64,000 bases of DNA, from NCBI GenBank assembly GCA_027924585.1, contig BSBM01000865.1, forward strand, positions 2,914,001 to 2,978,000. The letters run 5' to 3'. The stretch comes from Larix kaempferi (Eukaryota; Streptophyta; Pinopsida; Pinales; Pinaceae). Positions 46,144 to 58,339 of this stretch are shown here, one piece after another. The notes beneath the pieces were generated by a model. That model saw only the letters and a program-made list of their open reading frames with translations, was not told the origin of the DNA and did no database searches. How positions within the stretch are numbered: position 1 is the first letter of the stretch; every line of letters starts with the position of its first letter. The position numbers and the translations under genes are program-made.

Positions 46144-46547
46144 GTCTATATTTACTCAAGTGGAAGTAGGGAGGCTCAACGGCTAATTTTTGGATATACC
46201 AAGTATGGAGACTTGAGGAAATATCTATGCGGGTTCTTTGACACCACTATTGGGTAGGAAGACAATTATAACTATTCTCCTTGATCCAAACATCTAAGAA
46301 AATAGTTATATGCATGACTAAGAAGTGTTTTCCAATAAAAAGTCGAAGTTTGTATATTTCTAGAAATAATCTTGTAAATGGCTTATTCTTACGCAAAAGT
46401 GTCATATTGATTGTTTTGTTATTTATAGAAACAAAAGATAATCACGCAATTACTCTGAGATATGCCAATCACTTGGTGTAGATGAGCCATCCCAAGTTCT
46501 ATTTGTAACAAATGTACTGAAGGAAGCTATTGCTGCCAAAGACGTTG
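46144..46547 (+). pseudogene. DEP1: Captured DEP1 exons (enolase-phosphatase E1 domain)
   Basis: Two exons with splice sites retained: 46144-46253 ([20 protein letters not shown], then [17 protein letters not shown]) and 46429-46547 (YSEICQSLGVDEPSQVLFVT and following). This matches the phosphatase domain of plant methylthioribulose-1-phosphate dehydratase/enolase-phosphatase, a methionine-salvage enzyme. SSGS is HAD motif II. The motif IV region reads FVTNV where FVTDV is expected, losing the Mg-binding Asp. A TAA at 46439-46441 follows GNKR. The second donor is GC type (g/gcaagt). The rest of the gene was not found, so this is a fragment carried by the CACTA element. Confidence 0.88.
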
Positions 46548-49500
46548 GCAAGTTTCCTACCTTTATGATCCATCCCACCTGCATGTTTATGGCATGAGCT
46601 GTTTGTATTGTTTCTTGCAGATGTGCAGCAATGGTACAAATAGCAGAATGATAGACTACTAATTTATATTTTCTACTATTTTGATGTCAGTCAAAGTATC
46701 AGAATTTTGTTGTTAATTGGATTTTGATTTTGAAATGCATCAAGACCATCATAAAGAAAAATAACAGACCAAAAATTATTTATGTATTCAGAGAAGAATA
46801 ATATCTCTGACAAGTATGTAAAAATCCATGGAATAAAAAAAATATGATTTATAAATATAGTTCAAAGTTGGGAAAAAAACGAACATTTCCAAATTAATGC
46901 CAGGGATTAAGGACTTGGACCCAAGCAATACAGCTTCAGAACCCATGGCATTTTCCATTGAACTCATCCATCCCCAATCCTAGATGATTGGATGGTATTT
47001 TTGTTAGAAAGCACACTAACTATCCATCCAATTGTGGTTCATGAACAAAGGTTCTTTTGCTCTTCTCCCAAATGCATCCAAAAACTATAGTGCTTTTAGA
47101 CAGGACTAGACATGCATTTTCTATAAACAGTTTCTTTCCATAGACTAGTGTCATATCCATAATATCAAATATCCTCTTACATTGAAAATTACTTCTCTCT
47201 CGTGCATTCTGACACATGAATGTTGGTGCTTTATATTTGCTCAAGAATCTGGCACTTTTATAGTCTGTTACTTTTACCTATATCCCATAAATTTTACATA
47301 TCTTTACATCAGTGCAATGTTAATATTTATTTATTGCTTGACACCACATTAGATAATGGCAGGAAAGGTGTCCACAAGATTTGAACGTTGCACTCCTTTA
47401 GTGCACACTTCTTTACATTGCATGATCTTTTCATTTTTGCATATCCTATGATCTTTTTGACCATGCCATTCAGGTGTGCTTGATCACACCAAGAATGGAA
47501 CCTTGATGGATAGCTTAGCAATCTGTCAACCTCATTAGTGAACTATGTCCCCATTGTCAACTCAACATTGTTTAAACAAATGAAGTTGTACCATATGCTT
47601 TTTTCCTATTGTTTGTGGTTAGTCTTGTCAATTAGGCTAGGGAACGTAGATACTCTTGGGCTTATAGATAGAGATGTGTCAACAACCACCCAAAATGCTA
47701 GCGAGTTATGGTCCAACTTACACTATCAACCCATTTTTGGGTTAGTTCTGATTCCCCATGCCATATATTGATAAAATGATAAGGTCAATCTAGCTCTTTT
47801 CTATTGCATGACATTTTAGTTAGTACAACAATGCCAAAGTTCACCCATTATAACACCTAGCAAGGACTATTATTTTTTAGTTGTTAGGTACTCATATTCA
47901 TATTTTTGGTCTACAATAATGTCTGAATCCTATGGGATTTGAATTTAGGACAACTTTAATGTGAAGATAATTTTGGTCCAGCATCAATGTCCTCTACAGA
48001 CACGGGACCTTAGATTGATGCCGGTTCAGACTACATTGTTACAACTTTTGGATCTCATACAACCTATAGATGAACAGTGAACTACATATTGATTTACAAA
48101 GAAGAGCATATTAAGAGGCAAAACAACATGCACCAGTAGTTCTACCTTTGAATGCAAATGACACAAAACCCTATCTCGGTGGTTACAAATATGCATTTGG
48201 ATATTTGTATACTGGGGTAAATTGTGAGGTGCAACATGTAGTCATGTCCTTCAAGGCATTGTTCATGCTATGTATTGATATTCAACATGGTGTTTAATAA
48301 TTATGTATTTGCTTGTTTTAAACATATAAGCTCGCAACTAAATTAGTGAGGTTTATATCTATAATGATCTACAAACATCTGAAGGCTCACTATTGTCTAG
48401 GGTCTCAAACACCACCTTTCACAAGAAATTAGCATTTCTTTAGTTCATTGTGCTGTCAGTTGACCATAAAAATATTATATATACTGGAAGGGCAAGGCAG
48501 AATCAACTAGAAGCCTGCTCTTGGACTTGTTCAGTCATCCATAACAATTGAGAAACCCTTCTCTGACTAGCCTCTTTGGCTTGGCTCCAATGCTTTATTA
48601 ATTTATATTTCCTTCTCTAGAAGGGGTGTATGGAGTTTTTTGTATCCCAAGGTCTTGTAACCTCTAGGCCCACTATTCCTAAAAGAGCCATATTTTTCTT
48701 AAAAGTGAAAATGGGGTAGCAAATGACATTTTTTTTGCAATGATGCATCCCATTCCCAACCACTACTTTAATGCTTTTATCTATCTATGCCTTGCAGTGT
48801 ACTACATGCACCATTTGCTCAATGAAGAAGAGTGGGGCATGTGGAATGAGATTCAATAAGCATAGAAAAATCTGTCTACAAGAAATTCAACTTAGTCCTA
48901 GTATCAATATCAAATAAAGAAGTAATGGAAGGCATTATTGCTCTTTTTATATGCTTAAACTTGTTGGTTGTAATTTGAGATGGTAACTCACCTCCATGAG
49001 CTGAAGATGTAGATTGAGCATTCCCCAACAGCTGATTGGGAAGTAGGAGCACCATCAATTGAGGGTTTCATGTCTTATGATTTATCCATCAACTTAGATT
49101 CATCCTAGGTCTGGTTGCATATGCCTACTCTGTAACCTCTTAGTCCAACAAGTCTTCATTAGCAGGTCTACTTTAAAAAAAAAAAATCGTTACAGTTTTG
49201 TCAAATACCCACAATAAGGTCAAGGTCCTTTGTTTCAGACATTATAGGAAGTAGGTTATTTCAGGGAAGGAATGGATGGCAAGACTATAAAATCTTGTGC
49301 TTGAATTAGAACACATGTGAACAAAAACTAATAGGGACAAGTTGGGGTCCAATTTTCTTGTATCCAAGGCACTAGATCTTGTAAGTGTCATTTCACTCTG
49401 CTTATGATCTCGTTGTCCACAGCAACAAAATTGTTAGGTTGTAATTCAAACCAGAAAATGTTTACCCAAGTACATGTTATTGTTCATTAAAATCTTTGAA

Positions 49501-50450
49501 TTTTGTTACAGCATTTTCCTATTAAGAGATTATCATAGAGTTGGTAGTATATATAAAATATTAGTTGTCATTCACCTCTTAGAAATCCTATCACTGCTCA
49601 AACTTTGACAAAAGGAAAGAGAATGCACCACCTTTGGAAATTGTTCATTTTGATATCTTATATGGATACTTTGCTTGTACCCTTGACCCCAAATAATGAA
49701 TTAATTTCAATGAAAATTCTTCACAAGCTTAACAAACCTTGATAATACCTAACACATGGATCCAACTTATGAGGGAGATACATATAATAAATTCTCATGT
49801 GATACTTAAAATTGCAATTTTCCTTTGGAATGTCTTTTAACTTACGAGTGTTGTGATTATCACATGAGCACTTTTTGTCTGACTTTGAATTTTTGGGATA
49901 TGGTTTCAATATGTAGGAACTATTGAAATCATTGGAAGCATTTAACTTGATATTATTCAGAATTCGAATTAAGGCAACGGTACATACAAATAGAGGAATA
50001 TTTAAAATCTAGAAGAATTTATGAGGAATATTGAAACCAGTGACGTTTCATCTAAATGCCAAAGTTCTGCTAGAGAAGCACAATTGCACAATCTTGCACA
50101 TAAATGAGCCTTTTCCTCAAGTTTTGTATTAACATTTGATTTGATTCTTTATGCATGTTTACAAAAATGATGTATAGGTCTTTCCTTTATTTTTCAAATA
50201 ATGTTTTTGCCAATAGTATTAATCAAGCCACTTGTTTAGGGTTTCCTTCCACTTAACACATCCAGGAGCAACTTTGAAGGGTCTTTTGTGCACAACTCTC
50301 AGTACTTGGGATATTCTTGGGCCTGAAATCAATCATGAATGAGTGATGAGGTGAGAAATTATAGTTTGGAATACTCCTTGTAGCATTGATTGTTGATTGT
50401 TTTGTTGACAAGTGTCACAAGCTATGACAAATTTTTGGATGCATTAATTT
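46548..50450. other. CACTA interior, right part
   Basis: AT-rich, with no recognised gene. Minus-strand frames at 47020-47244 and 47327-47521 are Cys/Lys-rich but match no family I know. A run of ten or so A lies near 49174. Confidence 0.4.
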
Positions 50451-50941
50451 TTATTTTTTTTAAACACGTCCAGGTATCGTCGATGTATCGACAAACATTA
50501 GTGTAGCCCATAGAAACTCTTTCCACGCAGGTGCTAAACCTGCCACAAAACTTTGGGAATCGGTGTGTGGATACTAAGACGAGGATTCGTGGAAAATGTA
50601 AAATTGTTTCGACATAGGTGCTAGACCTGCCACGAAAGTTTGTGGATCTCTGTGTGGAACTTGCGACGATGATTCGTGGAACTACAAACATGTTTCCACG
50701 CACATTCGTGGAACTTGCATAAGCTGAACGTCGATATAGAAGTGGATGGATTCCTCTTCCATAGATCTGAGAACTGTTCTGTACTTGACACGTGGCTAGC
50801 AAGAAGTGTTTCTATTTCCACAACGAGGAAGTTTCATCCCTATATCCACAAAAAAATGAAACACCAATCGTTGCAATAGGGACGAAAATTCGTGGCAATT
50901 ACAACGAACAATCATGGCAAATTTGACCATATGTAGTAGTG
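50450..50941. repeat. CACTA right end with subterminal motifs
   Basis: Dense short words such as ttcgtggaa, tttccacgca and acctgccacgaaa in both orientations between 50515 and 50720, and 'gggacgaaaattcgtgg' near the tip. They echo the left end. Confidence 0.75.
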
Positions 50942-50944
50942 CCA

Positions 50945-51498
50945 TCTACCTCTAGATGATACCCTTCATACTTAGGTTCCATTGGTCTCCCACTTTGTAG
51001 CACTGGCTTCACCTTTATATACCAACTATCCCCAAAGTTTTTCTAACAATCTCTTTCTTAAATCAACTTTCAAGGGAACTAAGGAGAAGAGCTTCGGCCT
51101 TCTACTTAGGGCATCAACCACTACGTTATCCTTCCCTTTGATGTATGCTATGCTGAAGTCATATTTGATCATAAATTCACTCCATCGTCTCTGCTTAGCA
51201 TTCAAATCCCTTTGCATGAAAATGTATTGTAATCTTTAATGATCACTCTTGAGTGTGAAGCTATGCCCTACAAGGTAGTGCCTCCACAACTTTAGAGCGA
51301 ACATAAGTGTTACTAACTCTAAATCATGCATAGAATAAATTTCCTCATGAGGTTTCAATTTACGAGATGCATAAGCTATTACTCGACCTTCTTGCATCAA
51401 TAACACACCCAATCCCTACTATGAATCATCTGTGCATACCGTGAAGTATTTATCCATGTTCAACACACATAGTATTGGTGCACTAGTTGGTGGTATTT
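50945..51498 (-). pseudogene. Gypsy-M RNase H
   Basis: The minus strand reads [40 protein letters not shown] with the catalytic Glu, [17 protein letters not shown] with an Asp, then RRWSEFMIKYDFSIAYIKGK and VVDALSRRPK. This is the standard gypsy RNase H to linker transition. Stops occur near 51240 and 51420. Confidence 0.88.
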
Positions 51499-51871
51499 TC
51501 AACTCCGCAAAAGCGGTGTCGTAATCCTTGGTTCATCATACCTAATTCCCTTGCATTGCAAGGTGGTGATAGGTTTTGCAATATTGGAGAAACCTTCCAT
51601 AAACCTTCGGTAATACCCAGCTAACCCCATGAAGCTATGCACTTCATGTGCATTCTTCAGAAGTGGCCACCCCCTGATGGCTTTCACTTTTTCTAGGTCT
51701 ATCAAGATCCCTTTTCTTGAGATGATATGACCCAAGTAGTGAATCTCCTAGAATAAAAATCATTTCGACAAATTACCATATAACTTATGCTCTTGCAAGC
51801 ATGACAAGACTAGCCTTAAGTGCTCCGCGTGCTCCTTCTCGCTCTTAGAGTAGATGAGAATATGACGTATT
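51499..51871 (-). pseudogene. Gypsy-M reverse transcriptase, C-terminal part
   Basis: It begins just after the FIDD active-site position (VILIYSKSEKEHAEHLRLVL), followed by YLGHIISRKGILIDLEKVKA, SFMGLAGYYRRFMEGFSNIA and LQCKGI. The N-terminal two thirds are missing beyond 51871. Confidence 0.88.
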
Positions 51872-52744
51872 GTTAAAGTTAATGAGCATGCATGGTTATG
51901 ATTGAAAATGATGTTAACATGTTGGTGATGGCACAAATGTATGATGATAATTATACTTGATTATTGATCCTATAAACTAACGTGCAGGTACATGGGCTAG
52001 TTCTAGCCAAGTGCTTTTTCTTTTTTATTACATATGATATGAGGTTAGTCCAATGCCATGGGCATCAAGGATAAATTGATATGTTTGGAAACATTTGATG
52101 GATATATGTATTCATATGTTATGATATGTGTGCAAGTGTTGTTAATAATAGGTAATGCAATCACCCAAACTGGTTATTCATTGACAAAACTCTCAGACAT
52201 AGTAGTGGCATAGTAGGACTCATTATTGGGGAGCATCCCTGGAACTATTAGGAGGGGTGGAGGATTTTCTTGCCATGTATCCTCTAAACTTGGAGTCATG
52301 GGAGGGTTGTGGTGGACATGCTCCCCTAGATGTGTGATGATGACTGCCAGTTGCATGCTAGGGAAGCTAGTTCGATGTAGTCGATGCTTATTCCTTTGTG
52401 GTTTTATAGATGGTTAGATCGGTATACCCGATGCCATGGTATATACCAACAAAGGAATGATAGGAAGGGAGTGCAAGAAGGTTAGGGAGGATGGGTGAAT
52501 GCAAGCTTTTTATGAGCTTAATTGGGAAGAATTTATTCTTCTTGTTCCTAGTACCTAGTGTTTGTTATATAAATGAATAAATTAATCTTTTGATACTACT
52601 TGTTTGATCTTCCTTATTCAATAGTGTTGAATTGTCAAATGTTGAATGAATAATGTAATTATGAGATGATTGTTTTTTAATTCACAATGGTTCGTATATT
52701 TCCTTTTAACTCTAACTTCGAGACAAAGTTTCTTGAAGGAGGGG
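51872..52744 (+). other. Gypsy 3' tail and polypurine tract
   Basis: Non-coding plus-strand tail ending 'cttcgagacaaagtttcttg' then aaggagggg, a polypurine tract directly before the LTR. Such wording is common at the 3' end of plant gypsy elements. Its 5' edge meets the truncated Gypsy-M RT. Codon-level homology is not visible. Confidence 0.6.
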
Positions 52745-53728
52745 TGTATGTAATGCTCCACACTGTGATTTCAATTATATGTTGGACATAAATTTGATTT
52801 ACATCAAAATAGGGTAATAAATACTTTGATAAATTCATATGATTAGCATAGGTATGAGGATATGCATGCTAGATACATACCCACCCCTTACACACGTGTG
52901 CCAGTATGTTTATTGAATGTAATATATATGTTCATGAAGATTATATGGATTGTTGATCATGTGTTCTATAATTAAGTTTGGTAAATAATATTAGGTTTAA
53001 TAATGTCATTAAAATGATTATGAATAAGAAATGAACTGTAGATGAGACATTTTTAGGTTAATATATTTAATTCATTAATTTGTTTTTTATTCTCTCGAGA
53101 AATATTGCTTCGTGAATTTAATCGATGAGTTAGATAGGATTTGATTTTGTTATGTAATGCCTATTAATGGAGAGCCATGTGGGGGTGAGAAGGGGAATTG
53201 AATGCTTATGGGGAGATGGGAAGGGAGAGTCGGTGGAGGATGGAGATATGAGGAAGAATCCTCAATTGTTGAGGGGTTGATTTTTCTTTCTGGACATTTT
53301 ATGTGGAACAACTTGGAGTGAATTTTGGGGTGAAAGAGGGCTTACTACTATATCTGGGAGCTTTGGGCACATGGTCCAAAGAAACTCTTAGAGTTATCTA
53401 GTCCAAGGAGTGGGATAGATTGTTCTTGGTAAGTTGGGAAGTTAAATTAGTTTGGGGTACTGCTGAGCTTGCTGCAAATTTCAGGACTTCTCAAACGGGA
53501 TAAACATGTATTCCACTTGTTGAATTTATTTTTAAGCATTTCTTTACCACAAAATTTTGTGAAACTATATATATTTAAATTGTTGCTTCCATATGTGATA
53601 CTTTCCTGTAAAGAATAATAGAACGAGTATACAATTTGCTTGTTATTGAAAGAAACCGTAGATAAAATTGCTTATACATATCTTCTTAAATGAAATAAAT
53701 GTGTAGGAAGTCTACATGAGCACTTACA
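52745..53728 (+). repeat. Gypsy-type LTR, copy 2 (3' LTR)
   Basis: It begins TGTATGTAATG after the purine tract (TGTAATG at 52749 is an alternative start) and ends CACTTACA. It aligns with 14540-15004 plus 41371-41834. It is uninterrupted here. Confidence 0.82.
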
Positions 53729-53811
53729 TGAATATTGTGTTATATGCTAATATGATATACAATATATATTATAAACATACACTACATTCAATATCATAGT
53801 TATATATAATG

Positions 53812-54172
53812 TACATCTTGAAAAGATAAAATAACAAGACCTATATGTTTTCCTAAAGAAACAAATTCCCCCCTTTCTACTTGTTTGTAAAATTTCCTTA
53901 TTTTGAAAATGAATATGTATAATTTGACACATACTGCAAAGGATAATATATTTTCAAACGATCAAAACTATGTTATCAACAAGGTAATTTTTTTTATTAA
54001 GTATGAATAATAGTTTTGATCCTTTGTTTGAAAACACATTATCCTTTGGGTCAAATTATACATATTCATTTCAGAATGAGGCAATTTTAGAAACAATTAG
54101 AAAGGTGATGTGGAAATTTGTTTGTTTATGAAAACATATAAAAGGTCTTGTTATTTTATCTCTCAAGTTGTA
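53812..54172. repeat. Long foldback with 160-bp arms
   Basis: Left arm about 53812-53971, right arm about 54010-54172, spacer about 38 nt. Arms pair through 'gataaaataacaagacct', 'gaatatgtataatttgac' and 'gatcaaaactat', with moderate mismatches and small indels. It resembles a MITE or foldback element; the terminal duplication was not resolved. Confidence 0.85.
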
Positions 54173-54174
54173 AA

Positions 54175-54194
54175 TGTGTGTGTGTGTGTGTGTT
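54175..54194. repeat. (TG)n microsatellite
   Basis: About ten TG repeats right after the foldback. Confidence 0.95.
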
Positions 54195-54879
54195 TGAGAG
54201 AGGTTTTTCCACAAGTAAACCTTTAGAACAAAAGACGTGGATAATTTTCCTCATTTCGAAAACTAATTATTTTTATCCCAACCCATTAGGAATTTTAAAT
54301 TTGGTCTTATCCATTAGATATGTACAAATAGACTATGGTTCAATATCATGTTTTTCTCTATTGTTAGTGTTGTCTCGTTGAAGAAACTTGTAGAAATATA
54401 TTTATAGTAAGCTTATTTACACAAAACTAATTAGAGGCACTAACCTGACAGTGACATTGAGTGAGGAAAGAAATAGAGACAACCAACTTGAAGAACTTGT
54501 GCATGAAGGTCAAAGGACTCAACCACTTGAGCTAGCTCACCAAGATGATAATGAAATGCTAGTTATCAAGCATGCCTTAACAAAATGGTGACACCTTTTA
54601 TTAGGGAGTAAATTCTCAATGCATACAAATCACATCAACCTTAATACCTTTTATAATGGAAGACTTCAACCATTGAACAACCTAATTTGATAGAAGAGTT
54701 AGCAATGTTAAATCTAGAAATAATACATAAAAAAAGGTAAAGAAAAATTAGGAATGGATATCCTTTCAAAAAAGGATAATGAAATGCCATGTGTTGTATT
54801 AGTAGAGGTACTAAAATGGATGAAGTAAGTTAGCTTAAAATAATCCAAGGATCCCAACACTCATACCTTAATAGAAACA
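54195..54879. other. Spacer before the dead gypsy integrase
   Basis: AT-rich. From about 54430 it may be decayed upstream gypsy coding sequence (no clear motif). Confidence 0.35.
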
Positions 54880-55790
54880 TCAATAAAAATGCAAAGTTTG
54901 AATTGAAAAAAATTGACATCTTGTGGTACAAGGGTCAAATTTATCCACCATCCCCATCAAAGTTTAAATACAAGATTTTGAAGGGGTCCCATTATTCACC
55001 AAAAACACATGTAGGATTTTTCAAAACCTACTACAATGGTATACAATCATTTCATTGGAAGGGAATGCATGATGATGTCAAAAAGCATGTAACATAGTAT
55101 GACACATGCCAAGGGAACGGAAACGAAAGCCTTATGTATCTAGTGATGCTCCATTCTTTACATATCCAAAGTTAAAAGTGGAAGGAAATTTATGTGGACT
55201 ACATCAATGGATTATTAATATATGGAAGGAATTGTGAAATATTTGTTGTAGAAAGATTTATTAAATATGCACATTTTATGGGAATCTAGGAGACAAATTT
55301 AGCAAAGCATAATGTAGAGACCTCCTCAGATATGTATATAAGTTGCATGGATTTCGAAGGTAATTGTATGTGATAGGGTTGATAATTCAAACACAACTCT
55401 TGAAAGGAGTTTTCTAAACAAGGACTTACACTAAACATGAACTCAATTTATAACCAACAAATTGATGGACAGACATAGATCATGAGAAAATGTGTAGAAG
55501 TAAATCTTCCTTCTTTTGTCACAAACAAGCAAAACAAGTAGTTACATCTAGTTGAATGGTAGTACAACTCCACTTACAATATATCCACTATGATGTCACC
55601 ATTTATAGCATTCTATGGTTATGATCTTCCTAAACTCAAGGATTTCAAATAGTGAAACATCAAGGATTCAACAATAAAAGATCATTTAAAGGAGCCTTAG
55701 AAGATTGTGCGCATGCTAAAGGACAACAATATTAATGCCCTAAATCAAATCAAGCAAAATCTTACATTAACTAATATGGTGCTTATTTTG
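54880..55790 (+). pseudogene. Decayed Ty3/gypsy integrase
   Basis: Across several frames the plus strand shows ILWYKGQIYPPSPSKFKYKI, the finger (SHYSPKTHVGFFKTYYN, HWKGMHDDVKKHV, DTCQ), the core (YVDYINGLL, FVVERFIKYAHFMG), a fragment SIYNQQIDGQT and the tail WYNSTYN, SPFIAFYGYDLPKL, IVRMLKDNNINALNQIKQ. Order matches gypsy integrase through its C-terminal part. At least six stops and several frameshifts are present. Confidence 0.8.
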
Positions 55791-56628
55791 TCAAAGGTAA
55801 TGGGGCTAGTATTGTGCTCTATTATCAAACAAGTTACATTCATTATCAAATTTACTTAATTTTGAATGCAAAATTTATATCAATTTTGAATATCTTTACA
55901 TTTAGAACAGGTTGTACAATTAAGTTGTAAGCACTTACAACTTAGTTAAGATAAAGTACAATCCTTAAAAGAAAATTTTGAAAACATATACTCCTTTGAT
56001 TTGGGATTTAGTTGACAAATTCTTGTCATTCAATCTAACATATGTGCATAGAGAGTTAAATGCAGTTGCAAACAAACTTGTTGCTTATGCAACATAGTCC
56101 AATAAATATTTTTTAAGGATCTTCATGATTGTCCTATAGTTTATCTATGTCGCTTTCACATCTCGAACAATGATGAACCTTCACAAGTATATCAATATGA
56201 TGAGGATATTTGATGTTTCTTAATAGATAGGACTAAATTATTGTTTTGGAAAGGTTCCAATCTGAACTATCCAAGGATTCGTGCATGTTTATAATAACCT
56301 TGGGATTTATCTCAATGTTCATCACAAGGTGAGGTAGGCTAGAAAATTTCCATAGCTTGTAGGTATATGATGCAACCTCTTCTAGACCCATTATGTAGGG
56401 CTAAAAATTACTCAATTTTTTAAGATCATGGGGTTCGTTCAACAGGTTATCAATAAGATTGTTGGGTATTTGGCTAGTTGTGTGCTTGCGGATGACCAAT
56501 TTGAATCCCCCTAGGTGAGATGCACTAGTATACACTGAAAAATTTACTAGGGATGACATCCATGAATGTGGGGCAACTTCTCTTAGGTTTTCCTGCAAAA
56601 TATTTCTTGGGAAAAAAATAATGATGAT
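55791..56628 (+). other. Spacer with a short RNase-H-like trace
   Basis: At about 56035-56095 the plus strand reads YVHRELNAVANKLVAYAT, resembling the end of plant RNase-H-like domains (YREANxVADxLA). Nothing else is recognised. Confidence 0.4.
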
Positions 56629-56633
56629 TATTC
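56629..56633. repeat. Target-site duplication of Copia-D, left
   Basis: tattc before the 5' LTR remnant, repeated at 60421-60425. Confidence 0.88.
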
Positions 56634-56826
56634 TGTTGGTTGTGGAGCTCGATCTTCCTGATTCTGAGATCTTGTTTTTAGCCCGTGTTTGTACCCCAGT
56701 TTTATATGTTGTGCAGGTGGACTGTACACTCATCCCAGTGAGGGGGGGGGGGGGGTTTGCAGGGGGCAGTGGTCTCCCGACGAGGGTTCGAGGGCTTTAT
56801 GTCATGCTACACCCCATAGGAAATTC
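56634..56826 (+). repeat. Copia-D 5' LTR remnant with G14 tract
   Basis: TGTTGGTTGTGGAGC onward matches 59865-60060, then stops. A run of 14 G (56742-56755) sits where the 3' LTR has 'ggtaggggtc', so it expanded here or is a sequencing or assembly weak spot. Confidence 0.85.
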
Positions 56827-56839
56827 TTTCATGATTATG

Positions 56840-57990
56840 TTCTAGGCGATTTTGGACATGTTTATTAGGTGATGATGAACCATGTAAAATTGTTGGAATG
56901 GGTAAGGTACAGATAAAGTTAAAGAATGGAGGTGAATGGTTGCTGAAAGATGTAAGGCATATTCCTGCTATGAAAATAAATCTAATCTCAACAGGGAAGT
57001 TGGGAGATGGTGGTTGTTTATCTACTTTTGGAGAAACGTGGTGGAAGATCGCTAAATGATCGATGGTGATAGAAAAAGGATATAGGATAGGTACGTTGTA
57101 TTTATATCCTCATAATAATGACTATTCTATCTCTTTAGCTTCCATAGGAACATATACAATATTGTGGCATCATAGACTTGGCCACATGAGTGAGAAGGGG
57201 ATGCAGATTCTCCACTCAAGGAAGTTGCTGCCAAATCTGAAGTAGGTAAGTTCAGAATTCTGTGAGAACTGTGTTTATGGAAAACAAAAGAGAGTAAGAT
57301 TTCTTAGAGTTGGGAAGCAACAAAAGAGTGAGAAGCTAGAGCTTGTGCATACAGATGTATGGGGATCGACTCAGGTACAATCTCTTGGTGGCTCTCATTA
57401 TTATGTTACTTTTATTGATGACGCAACTAGAAAAACTTGGGTTTATTGCATTAGACAATTTTTTTTGCTACTTTTAAGAAATGGAAAGCTTTGGTTGAGA
57501 ATGAGACAGGAAAAGCATTAAAATGACTCAGATATTATAGTGGAGGTGAATACTACGTCAAGGAGTTTGATATTTATTGTTCATACCATGGGATTCGTGG
57601 AGAGATGACTGTTCCAGGAACACCACAAAAAAATGGTGTGTCAGAAAGGATAAACGAAACAATCATGGAGCATGCAAGGTGTATGAGATTGCATGCAGGG
57701 TTTCCCTTACAGTTTTTGGTAGATGTTGTAGATACTGTTGTTTACTTAATAAAAAAAGGGCCTTCAAGCACTTTGGATGGTGGGATTCCAGAGGAGGCAT
57801 GGACAGATAAAAAGGTAAACTACTCATTTCGGAGAACTTTTGGTTGTGAAGCATTTGTCCATATTGATAAAGAAAATAGAACAAAGCTTGAGGCTAAATC
57901 CAAGAAACATACCTTTATTGGATATGGGCTTGATGATTTTGGTTATCGCTTATGAGATAAAATCATCAGGAGTAGAGATGTGGTATTAAA
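56840..57990 (+). pseudogene. Copia-D pre-integrase and integrase
   Basis: In order: protease-region end (VRHIPAMKINLISTGKL), finger (LWHHRLGHMSEKGMQ, CENCVYGKQKR), core (HTDVWGSTQ, VTFIDDATRKTWVY), a frameshift at a T run near 57460, then PGTPQKNGVSERINETIMEH with the catalytic Glu. The tail is YSFRRTFGCEAFVHIDKE and KKHTFIGYG. Catalytic residues D, D and E are all visible, but the frame is broken. Confidence 0.87.
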
Positions 57991-58339
57991 TGAAAATGTC
58001 ATATATAAATATCAGTAGCAGGGAAAGAAATAGAAAAAGGAAAACATAGAGTACATAGTGCTCGATGAAATCATAGAAAATGAAGTTCCAAAGGCGATGG
58101 AAAATCAAGAACAATAACAGGTACCTCAAAATCCTGCAAGTGTTAGAAGATCTACCAGGTCAAGTAGACTCCTGAATGATACTCTCTTTCACTATATTAT
58201 TTATTGATGAGTGATTTTTGTGAACTAGAATAAGTTATGAAAAACCAATGCAAGTGGAAACTAGAAAGAAATAGGAGCAAGGCATGAATGAGGATATGAA
58301 TTCATTGGTAAGAAACTAGACTTGGGATTTGGTCCAATT

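Larger units (their letters stand above)
42428..50941. mobile_element. CACTA-type DNA transposon (8514 bp) carrying host gene exons
   Basis: The left end reads CACTATTACATATGG and the right end, complemented, CACTACTACATATGG. Fifteen of the first 17 bases match. Flanks carry the 3-bp duplication cca (42425-42427, 50942-50944), and removing the element rejoins gypsy coding sequence. Ends CACTA plus 3-bp duplication define the En/Spm superfamily. Subterminal regions are rich in TTCCACGAA/TTCGTGGAA-like words. No transposase is recognised. The cargo includes two DEP1 exons (46144-46547). Confidence 0.88.
41835..51871 (-). mobile_element. Gypsy-M: minus-strand Ty3/gypsy fragment split by a CACTA element
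   Basis: Right to left on the minus strand: RT palm end and thumb (51871-51499), RNase H (51498-50945), then after the CACTA insertion the integrase finger and core (42427-41835). RT before RNase H before integrase is gypsy order. Both ends are abrupt: the right is truncated within the RT active-site region, the left directly meets LTR copy 1. Gag and protease are absent. Confidence 0.85.
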
